A stretch of 64,000 bases of DNA, taken from assembly GCF_016904675.1 (NCBI RefSeq), contig NZ_CP070228.1:1178001-1242000 (forward strand), written 5' to 3'. The notes under the pieces are model-generated. The model was not told the DNA's origin. It searched no databases and saw only the letters and a list, made by a program, of their open reading frames with translations. Shown here one piece after another: positions 17,018-26,892 of the stretch (positions are counted from its first letter, which is position 1; every line of letters starts with the position of its first letter). Position numbers and translations under genes: made by a program. Source of the stretch: Arcanobacterium phocisimile. Lineage in GTDB: Bacteria > Actinomycetota > Actinomycetes > Actinomycetales > Actinomycetaceae.

Positions 17018-17470
17018 ATGATGAAATTTTCCCTCACCATAGATCGACAACTTGACGAGGGAAGCGTTGACGTCGTGACCCCCGTCATTGATGCTACTGT
17101 CACCGCCATTGAAGAACTCGCTCGCCAAACAGATCCTGCCATCCCACGCGTGATCGTTGGTTATAGCGCGAACCAAGCACGCATCTTGGACTTCGCTGAG
17201 TGCCTCGCCTTCTTCACCAAAGATCGACGCGTTTGGGTAGCTACTTCATCTGGCACATGGCAGGTTAAGTTGCGTCTGTATGAACTAGAGAACTTTCTTC
17301 CACGAACCAGTTTCGTTCAAATCTCGCAGTCAGCTATCGTCAACATGGATGCAATTACGCATCTTGACCTTTCATACACCGGAACAATAAGTGTTCATCT
17401 CAAAAACGATATGCACTTTTTCGTTTCTCGACGTCAACTATCAGCTTTCAAGCGCGCACTAGATATTTAA
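17018..17470 (+). CDS. LytTR-domain DNA-binding regulator
   Basis: 150 residues. The N-terminal 60 residues are a short variable domain. Residues about 60-150 form a LytTR domain (FFTKDRRVWVATSSGTWQ, LPRTSFVQISQSAIVNMDAI, FVSRRQLSAFKRAL). It has no receiver domain. This is the compact type commonly found next to a DUF3021 membrane protein, as here with a 9-base gap, where the pair acts as an autoregulated membrane-linked switch. AAAGGAAA precedes tandem ATGs at 17018/17021. A -10-like TATAAA is at 16979-16984. Confidence 0.85.
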   Translation: MMKFSLTIDRQLDEGSVDVVTPVIDATVTAIEELARQTDPAIPRVIVGYSANQARILDFAECLAFFTKDRRVWVATSSGTWQVKLRLYELENFLPRTSFVQISQSAIVNMDAITHLDLSYTGTISVHLKNDMHFFVSRRQLSAFKRALDI

Positions 17471-17479
17471 GGAACAAGC

Positions 17480-18229
17480 ATGTCGAAGAAGATGGTTCTC
17501 GGAATAATCTTCATGGGAGCTTTTGGCGGAATTGGACTAGCCGTCACAGTAGAGTTACTCATATCAGGTCTGACTGGGTCCCACTACTACCACGGCTCAC
17601 AGAGTTTTATGGAACAATTCGATTCCGAAACGACACCGCTCATTATTCAACGCAGCCTCTATGCGCTGTATGGAGTACTGACTCTGGTATCTTTTTCCGT
17701 CCTGCGTGACATGAAATGGACGCCACTAGCCAAGCTCTCTATCCACGGGATCATCGTGGCAATCACAGGCTCAGTAATCGGAGGCGTACTAGGCTGGTGG
17801 CCACAACTATCCTGGGCAATCGGCTTCATCGCCATCGTCCTGAGCCTCTACACGACCGCCTGGATAGGCTACCTCGTCGTCACAAATTACCGCATCGCGA
17901 AACTCAATCGACAATTCCGACTCCGTCTTGGGTTACCTCAAGCACAGCTGTTTTTCGAACCAAACCAGCCGATTTTGACCCCGAAAGATTTCACTGCCGA
18001 ACTCCTTGCCTTCAAAGAACGAGAGCATCCAGACTTGTTCATCATTTCTGAAAGCATGGAGCCACTAGTTGAATTTGGCGGGCAACGCTACCGCGCTATG
18101 CTTGAACAGCCTCGTACAGTATCAACGTCGTCAGCGCTCATTTCAGTACTAACCATGGTCGGAGCCTATAATTTTGGATTCAAGTTCGTCTACTTCTACC
18201 CAGTAGACGGCAATGACGTCATTCAATGA
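17480..18229 (+). CDS. DUF3021-like membrane protein with extra C-terminal domain
   Basis: 249 residues. Four membrane segments in residues 5-145 match the size and arrangement of DUF3021 proteins, which pair with LytTR regulators and are thought to hold or inhibit them. Those proteins usually end near 130-150 residues. This one continues about 100 more: a soluble stretch (about 150-220) and a final hydrophobic segment. The extension is not recognised. Co-transcribed with the LytTR gene upstream; no partner gene follows. Confidence 0.7.
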   Translation: MSKKMVLGIIFMGAFGGIGLAVTVELLISGLTGSHYYHGSQSFMEQFDSETTPLIIQRSLYALYGVLTLVSFSVLRDMKWTPLAKLSIHGIIVAITGSVIGGVLGWWPQLSWAIGFIAIVLSLYTTAWIGYLVVTNYRIAKLNRQFRLRLGLPQAQLFFEPNQPILTPKDFTAELLAFKEREHPDLFIISESMEPLVEFGGQRYRAMLEQPRTVSTSSALISVLTMVGAYNFGFKFVYFYPVDGNDVIQ

Positions 18230-18510
18230 CCGCGAGCGCAGGGCAGAAAATCGCAACAAATAACACCTGTAGATAGTGGTACCTTCATCAATCATAGTTG
18301 AGGCAGAGAATTTTTCGGTTCACAATCTTCAACCCGACAGCTGTGACATAAAAGTAGCTAGATTATGCAGAACCCAGTCGCTTAACGAATAGATTCGGAG
18401 AAGCTCTCTGAGTAAATTTCGCAACCTGAAATTACACCTGAAAATTATGCGTATGACGAAAAATGAAACGCTCTGCAACACTAGGTTGCTGAGTAAACAT
18501 TTCTGGTTGC

Positions 18511-18570
18511 TTGACAGTAAGATCGTATGGCTGTTCTAGTGGACATAGCATCTATAGATCACTAGAACAG
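18511..18570 (+). promoter_or_regulatory. Promoter and palindrome before the XRE regulator gene
   Basis: A consensus -35 TTGACA is at 18511-18516. Seventeen bases later lies TTCTAG, inside the first arm of a perfect 11-bp inverted repeat (ctgttctagtg 18531-18541; cactagaacag 18560-18570; 18-base centre). The gap 18230-18510 otherwise holds only small hairpins (e.g. gcaac-actag-gttgc). The repeat is a good candidate for an autoregulatory operator. Confidence 0.5.
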
Positions 18571-18596
18571 TGAACTATCAGGAACAGGAACTATCA

Positions 18597-19187
18597 GTGA
18601 GTCTTAATCGTATCTTCGCAACACGCTTAAAAACTGCCCGTACAAAGAAAAATATTACTCAAGAACAGCTTGCTGACCTGCTTGGAGTATCACGCCAAGC
18701 AGTGTCGAAATGGGAAAATGGTAGTGGATACCCCGAAGTTGAGAAACTGGTGTTGCTCGCTCGCGAGCTGACGGTATCTCTCGACGACCTCTTTGCACTT
18801 ACCGGAGTTTCCCACGTGGGCGAGGCAGAACAAGCGGCGCAACCACCGCACCAACATGTTCACGTGATCCGGCCACTGGACCGGATCGCCATTTCCTCAT
18901 TCGATAAGAAAAAGTTGCTCTTGTGCTACGACGTGCGCGCTACGCGAGCGCTCGGTTCAGGAAAAATTCAGTATGCTCTTTTAGGTGTTACCAGAAAAGG
19001 TTTCTGGGAACGAAAAGAAGAAATCATTGGTTGGTATCTAGACATCGATTCAGTTGAGAAAGAGATCAACGCAATTCATACCGCGATGATAGCTGGTGAG
19101 AGCAACTACGAACTGCGATTCTTCGCACCTGTAGAACTAAAAGGACTTTTTGGGAGTCCACAAATCATCGAAGACTCTGACCAGTGA
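18597..19187 (+). CDS. XRE-family HTH regulator with C-terminal sensor-like domain
   Basis: 196 residues. Residues 8-60 are a clear HTH_3 domain (ITQEQLADLLGVSRQAVSKWENG). Residues about 100-190 form an alpha/beta region of unknown type, possibly sensing or oligomerising. Start chosen as GTG at 18597, with AGGAA 6 bases upstream; a GTG at 18570 would place the start inside the operator. The palindrome just upstream suggests self-repression. It may control the SulP gene 226 bases downstream or the LytTR pair upstream; neither can be shown. Confidence 0.82.
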   Translation: MSLNRIFATRLKTARTKKNITQEQLADLLGVSRQAVSKWENGSGYPEVEKLVLLARELTVSLDDLFALTGVSHVGEAEQAAQPPHQHVHVIRPLDRIAISSFDKKKLLLCYDVRATRALGSGKIQYALLGVTRKGFWERKEEIIGWYLDIDSVEKEINAIHTAMIAGESNYELRFFAPVELKGLFGSPQIIEDSDQ

Positions 19188-19413
19188 AAACTCGACGTTG
19201 TTGTTTCCCACTGTGAGGATTGCCAGCTGAATGAATTCTCAGGATATCCACTGTGCACAACCAGATTTAAGATCTTCATATCACCTTCTTGCTAATTGAG
19301 TTTTTCAATATTTTTTTGGATAATGAAAGTGATTAAAAGGCGTACGCAGTAGTCGTATTTTTCTCAGTGTTTCCACATTATTTTATGCAGCTTCGTCGCG
19401 CCTTAAAACACCC

Positions 19414-21129
19414 GTGTCAGAAACTGAAAAAGGTTGTGATCTTTCGTTGCATTTTTCTACCGTCATTCGACATTTACATTCCCTGCTACCTACGAAAGAT
19501 GACTACCTTCATGCAAATATCAAACACGATATTATCGCCGGAATAACCGTTGGTATTGTCGCACTACCCCTCGCCCTCGCATTCGGAGTTTCCTCTGGAG
19601 TGGGAGCAGCTGCCGGACTTGTCACCGCAATCGTTGCTGGGCTGATTGCTGCTATCTTCGGTGGATCACATGTTCAAGTTTCTGGGCCAACCGGTGCCAT
19701 GGTTGTCATTTTAGCTCCGATTGTTGCCGAACATGGCGCAAATTCCATCATGCTTCTTTCTCTGATGGCTGGCGGCATAGTTTTAGCTCTGGGTCTGTTA
19801 GGGCTCGGCCGCGCTATTTCGCTTATTCCATGGTCCGTGGTCGAAGGTTTCACTTTAGGCATTGCTACGCTCATCGCCTTACAACAAGTACCTCTGGCGA
19901 TGGGCACAAAAATTCCAGCCGGTGTCAAATCACTTCGCGGCGCTTTTCTCGCCGTCGTTGACGCCGACTGGACAGTATCGTTGTTTACTCTCGGAATTGC
20001 TGGGATGACGATGCTTATCATTATCGGTTCTTCGCGGATCTCTCCGACGTTCCCCGCTTCTTTAGTAGCAGTCATCGTCGTCTCGCTGATCGCCTACATC
20101 GGAGACTTTAACGTACCGACGATCGGCACCCTACCAGATTCGCTACCTGCGCCCCGACTGCCACTGGTTCGTTTGGATCTGCTCATAGAGCTTGCACCAG
20201 CCGCGTGCGCAGTTGCCCTTTTGGCTGCCATCGAATCATTACTTTCGGCGCGTGTGGCTGCTGGAATGCCAGGTCAAGGTTCTTATGCTCCTGACCGCGA
20301 ACTGGTGGGCCAAGGATTGGCATCTATCGGGTCTGGAATGTTTGGGGGTATGCCAGCAACCGGAGCTATCGCACGTACCGCTGTTAATGTGAAATCTGGA
20401 GCAACTAGCCGGTTATCTGCGACTACTCACTCAATTCTCCTCACCGGTATTGTTTACTTCGCAGCTGGTTTAGTTAGTCATATCCCTTTATCTGCCTTAG
20501 CTGGGGTCTTGTTTGTTACCGCAGTGCGCATGGTATCTTTCGCAACGATTCGCCAAGTTACCGGCTCAACTCGAGGAGATCGGCTTGTTTTCTGGGCAAC
20601 GGCATTCGTCACTATAGTTTTCGATCTCGTTGCGGCTATCGCGTTCGGCGTCGTTATCGCTATTCTGTGGGCGATGTACCAGCTATCGCGGTTATCTGGC
20701 GTTGTTCAATTGACGTTACCGGGTGAGAAAATGAAGAACGACGAACGAATCGTCTATTTCCGTCTTGATGGTTCGATGTTCTTTGGCGCCGCCGAGCGCA
20801 TTGTTACTGAGTTATCTAAGGTTCCTCAATCAGTTGAGGTGGTTATCTTATCTATGTCTCACGTTGGCATTTTAGATGCTTCTGGAGCTAAGCACCTCGC
20901 TGAAGTAGTTAGCGAGCTGAACGAACGCGGCATCACAACGATGATCAAGGGCTTACGTCCAGAACACGTGCGGGCAGCGCAAAATGTGGGTGTGATTGCT
21001 TCGCTTACGTCTCCTGGTTATCTGTTTGACTCGATAGACGACGCTACGAACGCTGCACGCGAGCTTATCGCACAACACATTGCTCAGGAACAAGGCAATG
21101 ACTCTGGCAAGGTCGCATGCAGTTGTTGA
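19414..21129 (+). CDS. SulP-family anion transporter with STAS domain
   Basis: 571 residues. Membrane part (about residues 40-440) with the SulP opening DIIAGITVGIVALPLALAFG and GGMPATGAIARTAVN. C-terminal STAS domain (about 450-560) with ILDASGAKHL, where Ser follows Asp-Ala as in anti-sigma antagonists. Substrate may be sulfate, bicarbonate or a dicarboxylate; sequence alone cannot decide. The GTG at 19414 lacks a convincing ribosome site, so the start is uncertain by some residues, though the family domain begins after residue 35. Apparently a single gene. Confidence 0.87.
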   Translation: MSETEKGCDLSLHFSTVIRHLHSLLPTKDDYLHANIKHDIIAGITVGIVALPLALAFGVSSGVGAAAGLVTAIVAGLIAAIFGGSHVQVSGPTGAMVVILAPIVAEHGANSIMLLSLMAGGIVLALGLLGLGRAISLIPWSVVEGFTLGIATLIALQQVPLAMGTKIPAGVKSLRGAFLAVVDADWTVSLFTLGIAGMTMLIIIGSSRISPTFPASLVAVIVVSLIAYIGDFNVPTIGTLPDSLPAPRLPLVRLDLLIELAPAACAVALLAAIESLLSARVAAGMPGQGSYAPDRELVGQGLASIGSGMFGGMPATGAIARTAVNVKSGATSRLSATTHSILLTGIVYFAAGLVSHIPLSALAGVLFVTAVRMVSFATIRQVTGSTRGDRLVFWATAFVTIVFDLVAAIAFGVVIAILWAMYQLSRLSGVVQLTLPGEKMKNDERIVYFRLDGSMFFGAAERIVTELSKVPQSVEVVILSMSHVGILDASGAKHLAEVVSELNERGITTMIKGLRPEHVRAAQNVGVIASLTSPGYLFDSIDDATNAARELIAQHIAQEQGNDSGKVACSC

Positions 21130-21315
21130 GACTTACTCTAAAGATACTCGGCTCTTCATGAGCGGTTGCAGCAATTAGCTCTTTACCAAGGGCAAGTATC
21201 AGTCTCAATACTCTCTCGCTCAGCTAGATCTTGGTCCTCTTCCATTTTATTAGTACCTCATCAATGGAGGGATTTTCTCTAAACTATTCATTGACATAAC
21301 CATTAATATTCTTGA

Positions 21316-21516
21316 ATTTATTGGCGGGATACAGCCTCGAATGATACAGTAACGCTCGGCATTCGCCGTCGCGGTATACCCTTCAATGGGCAACCCTACC
21401 AGAAGGTTTTTCTTATCCAGCGATTAATTCAACGCACCTATCAAATACGACCGAGCAGTGATATTCTTCATATTATGATCAATCGCCGGCGTTGGTATGG
21501 AGATAACTTATCTTGA
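21316..21516 (+). other. Open frame without start in the 21130-21628 gap
   Basis: The 500-base gap between the SulP and ArsR genes has no recognised gene. One 66-codon frame bounded by stops (TGA at 21313 and 21514) has protein-like composition (TLGIRRRGIPFNGQPYQ, then a basic end RRRWYGD) but no ATG/GTG at its head and no ribosome site. It may be the tail of a lost gene. The rest of the gap shows no promoter or hairpin of note. Confidence 0.25.
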
Positions 21517-21628
21517 CACGCCAAATATTTCGTTCGAAGTCCCAGCCGTTCCTGACAGCATCAGATCCTGTCATATAACCCTCGCAACGAACCGTCAGCG
21601 AAACATACACTAATCTTGCCATAATCTG

Positions 21629-22228
21629 TTATATGTCAACGGGATCTCCATCCCACCTACTGCCCTCTTCTGGAGCATCAGCGATCGGAAGTAGCGAGAA
21701 CCTGAAATCATATTGAAGACAACTTTGCGCGCTGTTCTTTTCACGCGCTTGTCTCGTATTATTCGAGATATCGGCGTACTTCGCATAGAGCGCGCTCAGT
21801 TCATTAGCTAATTGTTCGGCATCTGCGAGAGACAGTAGAAGAATGCTATCGCTCATTGCCCGAACTAACCTCACTCCTCTTTCACTGAGCGCTTCGCTAA
21901 AGCTATCAGCTCGCTCGCGAACTTCACCTTCAAGATTTGACAGGGCTACATATAAAGCTGGTGCCACTTTCGGGTCATCGATTTCCCAGCCACCATCAAT
22001 AGCCGACCACCACACTTCGCGACGGTCACTTTCACCATTAACTTGATATATGACTCCCGCGCTCTGGAGCGTTTTGAGATGATAGGACATCTTATTCGGT
22101 GCAATATCAAGAACTCTAGCTAAATCGGAAGTACGCGCCCTACCACGCAACCGCAACTCGTATACGATATTGAGCCGGATGGGGTTAGCGAGCGCTTTGG
22201 CAACATCGGAATTAGCCTTTATCGTCAT
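21629..22228 (-). CDS. ArsR-type winged-helix regulator
   Basis: 199 residues. N-terminal winged helix (ALANPIRLNIVYELRLRGRA, SDLARVLDIAPNKMSYHLKTLQSAG) of the ArsR/HTH_20 group. The C-terminal 120 residues are helical and not recognised; no metal-binding Cys/His cluster is visible, so metal sensing is unlikely. It overlaps the end of the MFS gene by ATGA and is co-transcribed with it, so it likely regulates that exporter, now broken by a stop codon. Confidence 0.88.
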   Translation of the reverse strand: MTIKANSDVAKALANPIRLNIVYELRLRGRARTSDLARVLDIAPNKMSYHLKTLQSAGVIYQVNGESDRREVWWSAIDGGWEIDDPKVAPALYVALSNLEGEVRERADSFSEALSERGVRLVRAMSDSILLLSLADAEQLANELSALYAKYADISNNTRQAREKNSAQSCLQYDFRFSLLPIADAPEEGSRWDGDPVDI

Positions 22229-23559
22229 AGTTCAATCGTATCCCACTGGTCGGGTTTCGGCAGTGAACGCACTCCCGGCATCAGTATCCACGATGCTCCG
22301 GTAACAAAGGACAGCAGGATAAACGATGAGACTGCTGGAGTATAGCCAATTGAGTCAAGCATCCAGCCGGCGATCGTGGGAGCAAGAGCCAACGGCAACG
22401 ATGTGATCAGAGATATCAAAGACCACAGCCGACCTTGCATATCAACTGGTGCTGCAGAGAAAAGAATACTTGCGTGCCCTTCAACAAAAATCATTATCAG
22501 AAGGAAGGCGCCAACACATGGAATCAGGGTGAAATATTCAAGTGAGAACACCGTCGGGACCAAAACAAGAACCGCTGCTGGCACTCCGATCGAGAATATC
22601 GTCCCCGTCTTGATTCGAGGTGAAAATTATCCGGCGAGTATCGCGCCACCGAACGCAAATAGTGCGATGGCCATGTTATACACTGCGATTGATTCGGGTG
22701 TCCGCCCGGAAAGCACAAGCGCATACGTATAGGTGTATTGTGTGCCAGTAAATCCCACGTTAAAGAGCGATAGTGGGAGCGCAATGCGAAGTACGAGCCT
22801 GTGGTTACGAATCCATCCCCACCCTTCACGAAAGTCTGCAATAAAGGTGCAATAGGCGTTTCTGAAGGATTTCGCGATTCCCGTTCGGTTCTGCGTACAT
22901 TCACCGGACTCAGAATTTTCCTCCACAGGATTTTCCTCCACTACCCCACCCCTGGGATGCAGATCGCTCTTGATCAGTCCTCCACATAGCCCGAGGATGA
23001 GATACCCGAGTACGGAGCTCGCAAATGGCGCCCACGTCGCAAAAGAATAAAGTGCCGCACCTAGCGGAGGGGCAGCAAGTTCTACGGTCGCGTCGCGTCC
23101 TCTATTTGCCGCCTGCGCTTTAACTAAATATTCGCCACGCACAATCGTGCGTAAAACGGCGTCCGTAGCAGATCCAAAGAGTCCCGTGTTTGTCGCACCA
23201 ACTGAGGTAAGGACAACAAGAATAGGAAAGGTGAGTTTTTCTGTGGCGAATAAAACTGCGATGAGTGACCAGACGGTAATGCCGAGGATTGAAAATATGT
23301 AGATGAGCTTTCGCCTGTCGAATCGATCAATTATTATCCCTCCAGGAATCATGCATACAATTCCGATTGCTTGTGCCATAGTAGCTATCAATCCTGCCCG
23401 GACGGCTGACCCTGTAAGTGCCATGACGGCGAACGGCAGTGCAAACATTCGGATACTGCCGGCAAAGTTGGCCGCTGTGTCACCTAAAAACCATGATCGG
23501 TAATCCGGGCGATTCCAGAGTGAGGATGTAGTATTAGTCGTTTTTACACAAGTATTCAT
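22225..23559 (-). pseudogene. MFS exporter interrupted by one in-frame TAA
   Basis: The frame begins at 23559 and reads 310 residues of a typical 12-TM MFS protein (N half with GGIIIDRFDRRKLIY). It meets TAA at 22627-22629 and continues in the same frame, without shift, for 134 more residues to 22225 (SLPLALAPTIAGWMLDSIGY). A single base change (for example AAA or CAA to TAA) would restore a 444-residue protein. The family resembles MFS_3 exporters (EntS or macrolide-efflux type). The remainder overlaps the ArsR gene. Either a recent pseudogene, a sequencing error, or two polypeptides; an internal start for the second part near 22584 has no obvious ribosome site. Confidence 0.8.
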
Positions 23560-23653
23560 AGCTCGAGATTATTACTTCAAATTATTTTGCGCAACTTTTA
23601 TTGAACTATTTAGACACTCTCTATTCTCCACGTATAATCAACGGAAAAACCTG

Positions 23654-24361
23654 CTACGCACGCAAATCTGTGCCGCCTAGGCAACCTAACCCGCCGGGTC
23701 TAGGCACATCTCGAGACAGCCACTCGTTATCTAACTGATTTTGTTTCACACATGTGTAGCCAGAGTTGATGAAACTGCAAGTAGCCTGGACTCTTCTCTC
23801 CTCTAACGACACGACGTTTTCATTGAGGAAAACATCGCAATCGGGAAACATTGAGGCTTCTTCACGACTGGGAAACGCACGTAGCTGAGCATTGGCAGCG
23901 ACGAAACGACTACGATCGCCAGCTTCTTGGGCGACTACTGCCTCTTTCAGCCACGCACATTTTCACTGGACAAGCGCATCTGATTTGAAATACTCCGGCT
24001 CGTAACAGACTTTTTCAACCTCGACTTTGTCCTCCATAGAAAACCCTTGCTTGTCCGGGTCATCCATCTCGGAAAGCCGACCAGTTAACTCCGGGAACGA
24101 ATACTCAACGTCAAACGTACCCACCCGCAGGTAACTCGTAGCCATCTTTCTCCTCGGCTAATTCTTGTTCCTTTTGCAGTTGTACCACAGAAAGATTTTC
24201 CTTGAGTTCTCCTTTGGCTTCTAGCTCGCTAAGCATGGGTGGAACGGGGTTGGCGACGACGGAGTCCGAGGATGAGCTTTAAAAAGCGCTTTTCCCATTA
24301 GTACAGTTACCGCAAGAATACACAGGCCGATGATCAGTTTTCGTACCGCCAGTTTTTCCAC
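23654..24361 (-). pseudogene. Degraded gene for a membrane-anchored protein
   Basis: Read on the minus strand from GTG 24361 (AAAGGA 6 bases upstream), the first 28 codons give a signal-anchor segment (KLIIGLCILAVTVLMGKALF). The frame then changes near 24280-24290 to SSSSDSVVANPVPPMLSELE, and changes again near 24120-24145 to the frame containing DVEYSFPELTGRLSEMDD. That frame is cut by TGA at 23963-23965 but continues to a stop at 23654. Two frame changes plus a nonsense codon in otherwise protein-like sequence indicate a decayed gene. Alternatively the middle frame (ATG 24145, GGAG just upstream) is a separate overlapping small gene. Family not recognised. Confidence 0.5.
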
Positions 24362-24586
24362 TTCGTATCCTTTCGGCTCACAACCTGGAGATCGGCCCGT
24401 CGTTAGTGTTCACACAAGCGGGTAGTGAAGCCTTGTGTACCTATCGCCTACGACGTCGTACGCTCACCTGCACTGGCACGTCATTTTCCACATATTACAG
24501 AACCTTGATACCTTTAGTGCATTAGCACCTTAAATGGCGGTACGTGAATAAGGAAATATAGAACTACGCATATAGAGGAGGCACAA

Positions 24587-24826
24587 ATGGCGAAGCGGAA
24601 AAAGAAGAATTGGACCTTACCCACGCCATTGGCGTATCTGCTATCAGTTCTCATTATCTTAGCTATCCCGCTTCCGTTTGCCCTCTATCTCGCCGGAATT
24701 GAGTGGATATTTTCTGGAAGTGACGGAGTACCAAAAGAGTTCACTATTTCCTACGTCCTTGGTCTAGTAATTCTTTGCGGCAGCCTGGCGATAGTAATAG
24801 TCAAAGATAGATGGACGAAAAAGTGA
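24587..24826 (+). CDS. Small membrane protein
   Basis: 79 residues with a basic N terminus (AKRKKKNW), two membrane helices (about 15-37 and 52-72) and a basic end. Excellent ribosome site GAGGAGG 6 bases before the ATG. A possible -35 TTGATA is at 24514. Function unknown; no family recognised. Stand-alone between a pseudogene and the CLC gene. Confidence 0.7.
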   Translation: MAKRKKKNWTLPTPLAYLLSVLIILAIPLPFALYLAGIEWIFSGSDGVPKEFTISYVLGLVILCGSLAIVIVKDRWTKK

Positions 24827-25010
24827 GGGCTGAGTCTTCACACGCGAGAAACCGCGCACGCCCTCCATCACTCCATCCTCATGTCTCCTAATTCACGCAA
24901 AATCCACTTCCCGCATACCATTGCGGAAAATCGCTTACCACCTAGGTTTTCAAGCAATCCGCCTCACAGTTCACGGGCGGAACATCTTCGCCAGCAGGTG
25001 TATCCTAAAC

Positions 25011-26891
25011 ATGATCAAACCCCGTCTTTTAGCAGCACCGGAAAGCCTACCTGACAGCATGAAGTCCTTTATGAAAATCCTGGGTTCCCATCGTTCAACG
25101 CTAGCTATCGTCGCCGCTGTTATCGGCGCCGTCGTCGGTTTAGCCTCGGTAGTCTTTCATTACTGTATTGAAGGCTGGACCTATCTGATGACCGGCTACT
25201 CTGACTATTCTGCCCACCCGGGCGCGAGCCACGGTCTAGCAGGTTGGGGATCGTGGTTTATTGCCCTCACCCCAGTCATCTCCGGATTTTTGTATGGACC
25301 GATGATCACCAAGTGGGCGCCGTCGGCGCGCGGACACGGCATTCCCGAAGTCATGTTGGCAGTCAAACGCAAGGGCGGAAAGATTCCCGGTGCGGTCGCA
25401 GTCGTTAAAATCATTGCTTCAGCACTAACGTTAGGTGGCGGTGGCTCGGTTGGCCGCGAAGGTCCCATCGTTCAAGTCGGAGCAGCCCTGGGTTCATCAA
25501 TCGCAAATAAGTTACATCTGACTACCCGCCAGGTCGTCCTCTTCGTTGGCTGCGGATCGGCCGCTGGTATCGCTGCTACCTTCAACGCTCCCCTAGCTGG
25601 CGCAGTGTTCGCACTGGAACTCATTCTTATTAACTTCACCGCCGAAACATTCGGCATGTGCGTGATCGCGGCTGTTGCGTCCTCGCTCGTTGGGCACGCC
25701 TTCTTAGAGGACGTCCCTGTCGTAGCAATTCCCTATGTGTTGCGCGTTGGCAATAGCATTGACTTCATCTTGATTATTCTCGTTGGATTCATCGCAGCCC
25801 TGGCAGGGCTCGGATTTTCAAAGATTCTCTATGCAGTAGAAGATTTAATCGACGCCATCTACCATCTACCAGAATGGGCTCGCCCAGGTATCGGCGGTAT
25901 CGCAATCGGCATCATGCTCTTTTTCTTGCCAGAAATGTATGGCTCAGGATATCCGATTCAGCTCGATGCGCTCGAAGGTAAATACGCTATCGGATTCTTG
26001 CTACTTTTAGCCCTCATGCGCGCAATTTTCACCGCAACCACCATCGGCATTGGTGGTTCTGGCGGTGTTTTCGCCCCAACTCTTTTCATCGGTGCGATGG
26101 TAGGTTCTGCATTCGGCCAAGCAATTGCTCCACTGACTAGCACTTCCGCCTCAGTTTTCGGTGTCATCGGAATGGGAGCGGCATTTGCTGGCGCTGCCCG
26201 CGCCCCCATGACTGGCGTTCTCATCATTATCGAAATGACCGGCCAGTATTCATTGATCATGCCGATGATGCTAGCTGTGGTGGTTGCTACCGCCACCAGC
26301 CGGTTCTTAACACGTAAGACGATTTACACAACCAAACTTATTCGGCGCGGCGACATTCTCGACGATCCGGTTGACCACACATTGGTTGGGCGCGTCCCAG
26401 CCGCAAAGCTCATGACGCCGGTACCTGCTACGGTCACTACTTCTGCAACAATTCGCGAAGCAAACCACGTCTTAGTCCGCACACGCGGAACACGGATACC
26501 AGTTACTGACGACGACGGAAAATACGTTGGTTGTTTCACCGCGTTGATCTGGGCACACGTATCGACCGAGGGAATCTCGCCAGATACGCCGCTGTCCGCC
26601 ATCGATCTGGACCATACCCATATCACGCCCGAGATGCTCCCGACCCAGGTCCTTTCGTCACTGATCGACAACAACGCCTCGGCCGTCGTCGTCGTCAACG
26701 ACGATGAAACAATCGCAGGCTGGGTAACCCAACGCGACCTAGTACGCCTGATCCATAAGCAACAGCGTGCTGCGCTGTCTACTATCGAAAACGAATCGTC
26801 GTTCGGATCTCGCTGGTTGATGAAGCATCCTGACGGATTACGCCCACGTCGGATTCAGCGCACCCGCCGCCAGGACCGGAAGGAAAACTGA
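25011..26891 (+). CDS. CLC chloride channel/antiporter with C-terminal CBS pair
   Basis: 626 residues from the ATG at 25011. Pore motifs are all present: GHGIPEV (GSGIP variant), GREGPIVQ with the gating glutamate, and GGSGGVFAPTLFIGA. Residues about 475-600 form a CBS-domain pair that usually binds adenine nucleotides. Whether it is a channel or a Cl-/H+ exchanger is not certain. An upstream in-frame start at 24921 would add 30 residues unlike the family; neither start has a strong ribosome site. Convergent with the ABC transporter genes, which end 1 base away. Confidence 0.9.
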   Translation: MIKPRLLAAPESLPDSMKSFMKILGSHRSTLAIVAAVIGAVVGLASVVFHYCIEGWTYLMTGYSDYSAHPGASHGLAGWGSWFIALTPVISGFLYGPMITKWAPSARGHGIPEVMLAVKRKGGKIPGAVAVVKIIASALTLGGGGSVGREGPIVQVGAALGSSIANKLHLTTRQVVLFVGCGSAAGIAATFNAPLAGAVFALELILINFTAETFGMCVIAAVASSLVGHAFLEDVPVVAIPYVLRVGNSIDFILIILVGFIAALAGLGFSKILYAVEDLIDAIYHLPEWARPGIGGIAIGIMLFFLPEMYGSGYPIQLDALEGKYAIGFLLLLALMRAIFTATTIGIGGSGGVFAPTLFIGAMVGSAFGQAIAPLTSTSASVFGVIGMGAAFAGAARAPMTGVLIIIEMTGQYSLIMPMMLAVVVATATSRFLTRKTIYTTKLIRRGDILDDPVDHTLVGRVPAAKLMTPVPATVTTSATIREANHVLVRTRGTRIPVTDDDGKYVGCFTALIWAHVSTEGISPDTPLSAIDLDHTHITPEMLPTQVLSSLIDNNASAVVVVNDDETIAGWVTQRDLVRLIHKQQRAALSTIENESSFGSRWLMKHPDGLRPRRIQRTRRQDRKEN

Positions 26892-26892
26892 T

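Noticed and set aside
22524-22904. 126-codon minus-strand frame across the MFS stop codon
   Set aside because: Considered as a frameshift bridge, but the true frame is the same on both sides of the TAA; this frame is Arg/Ser-rich and out of phase.
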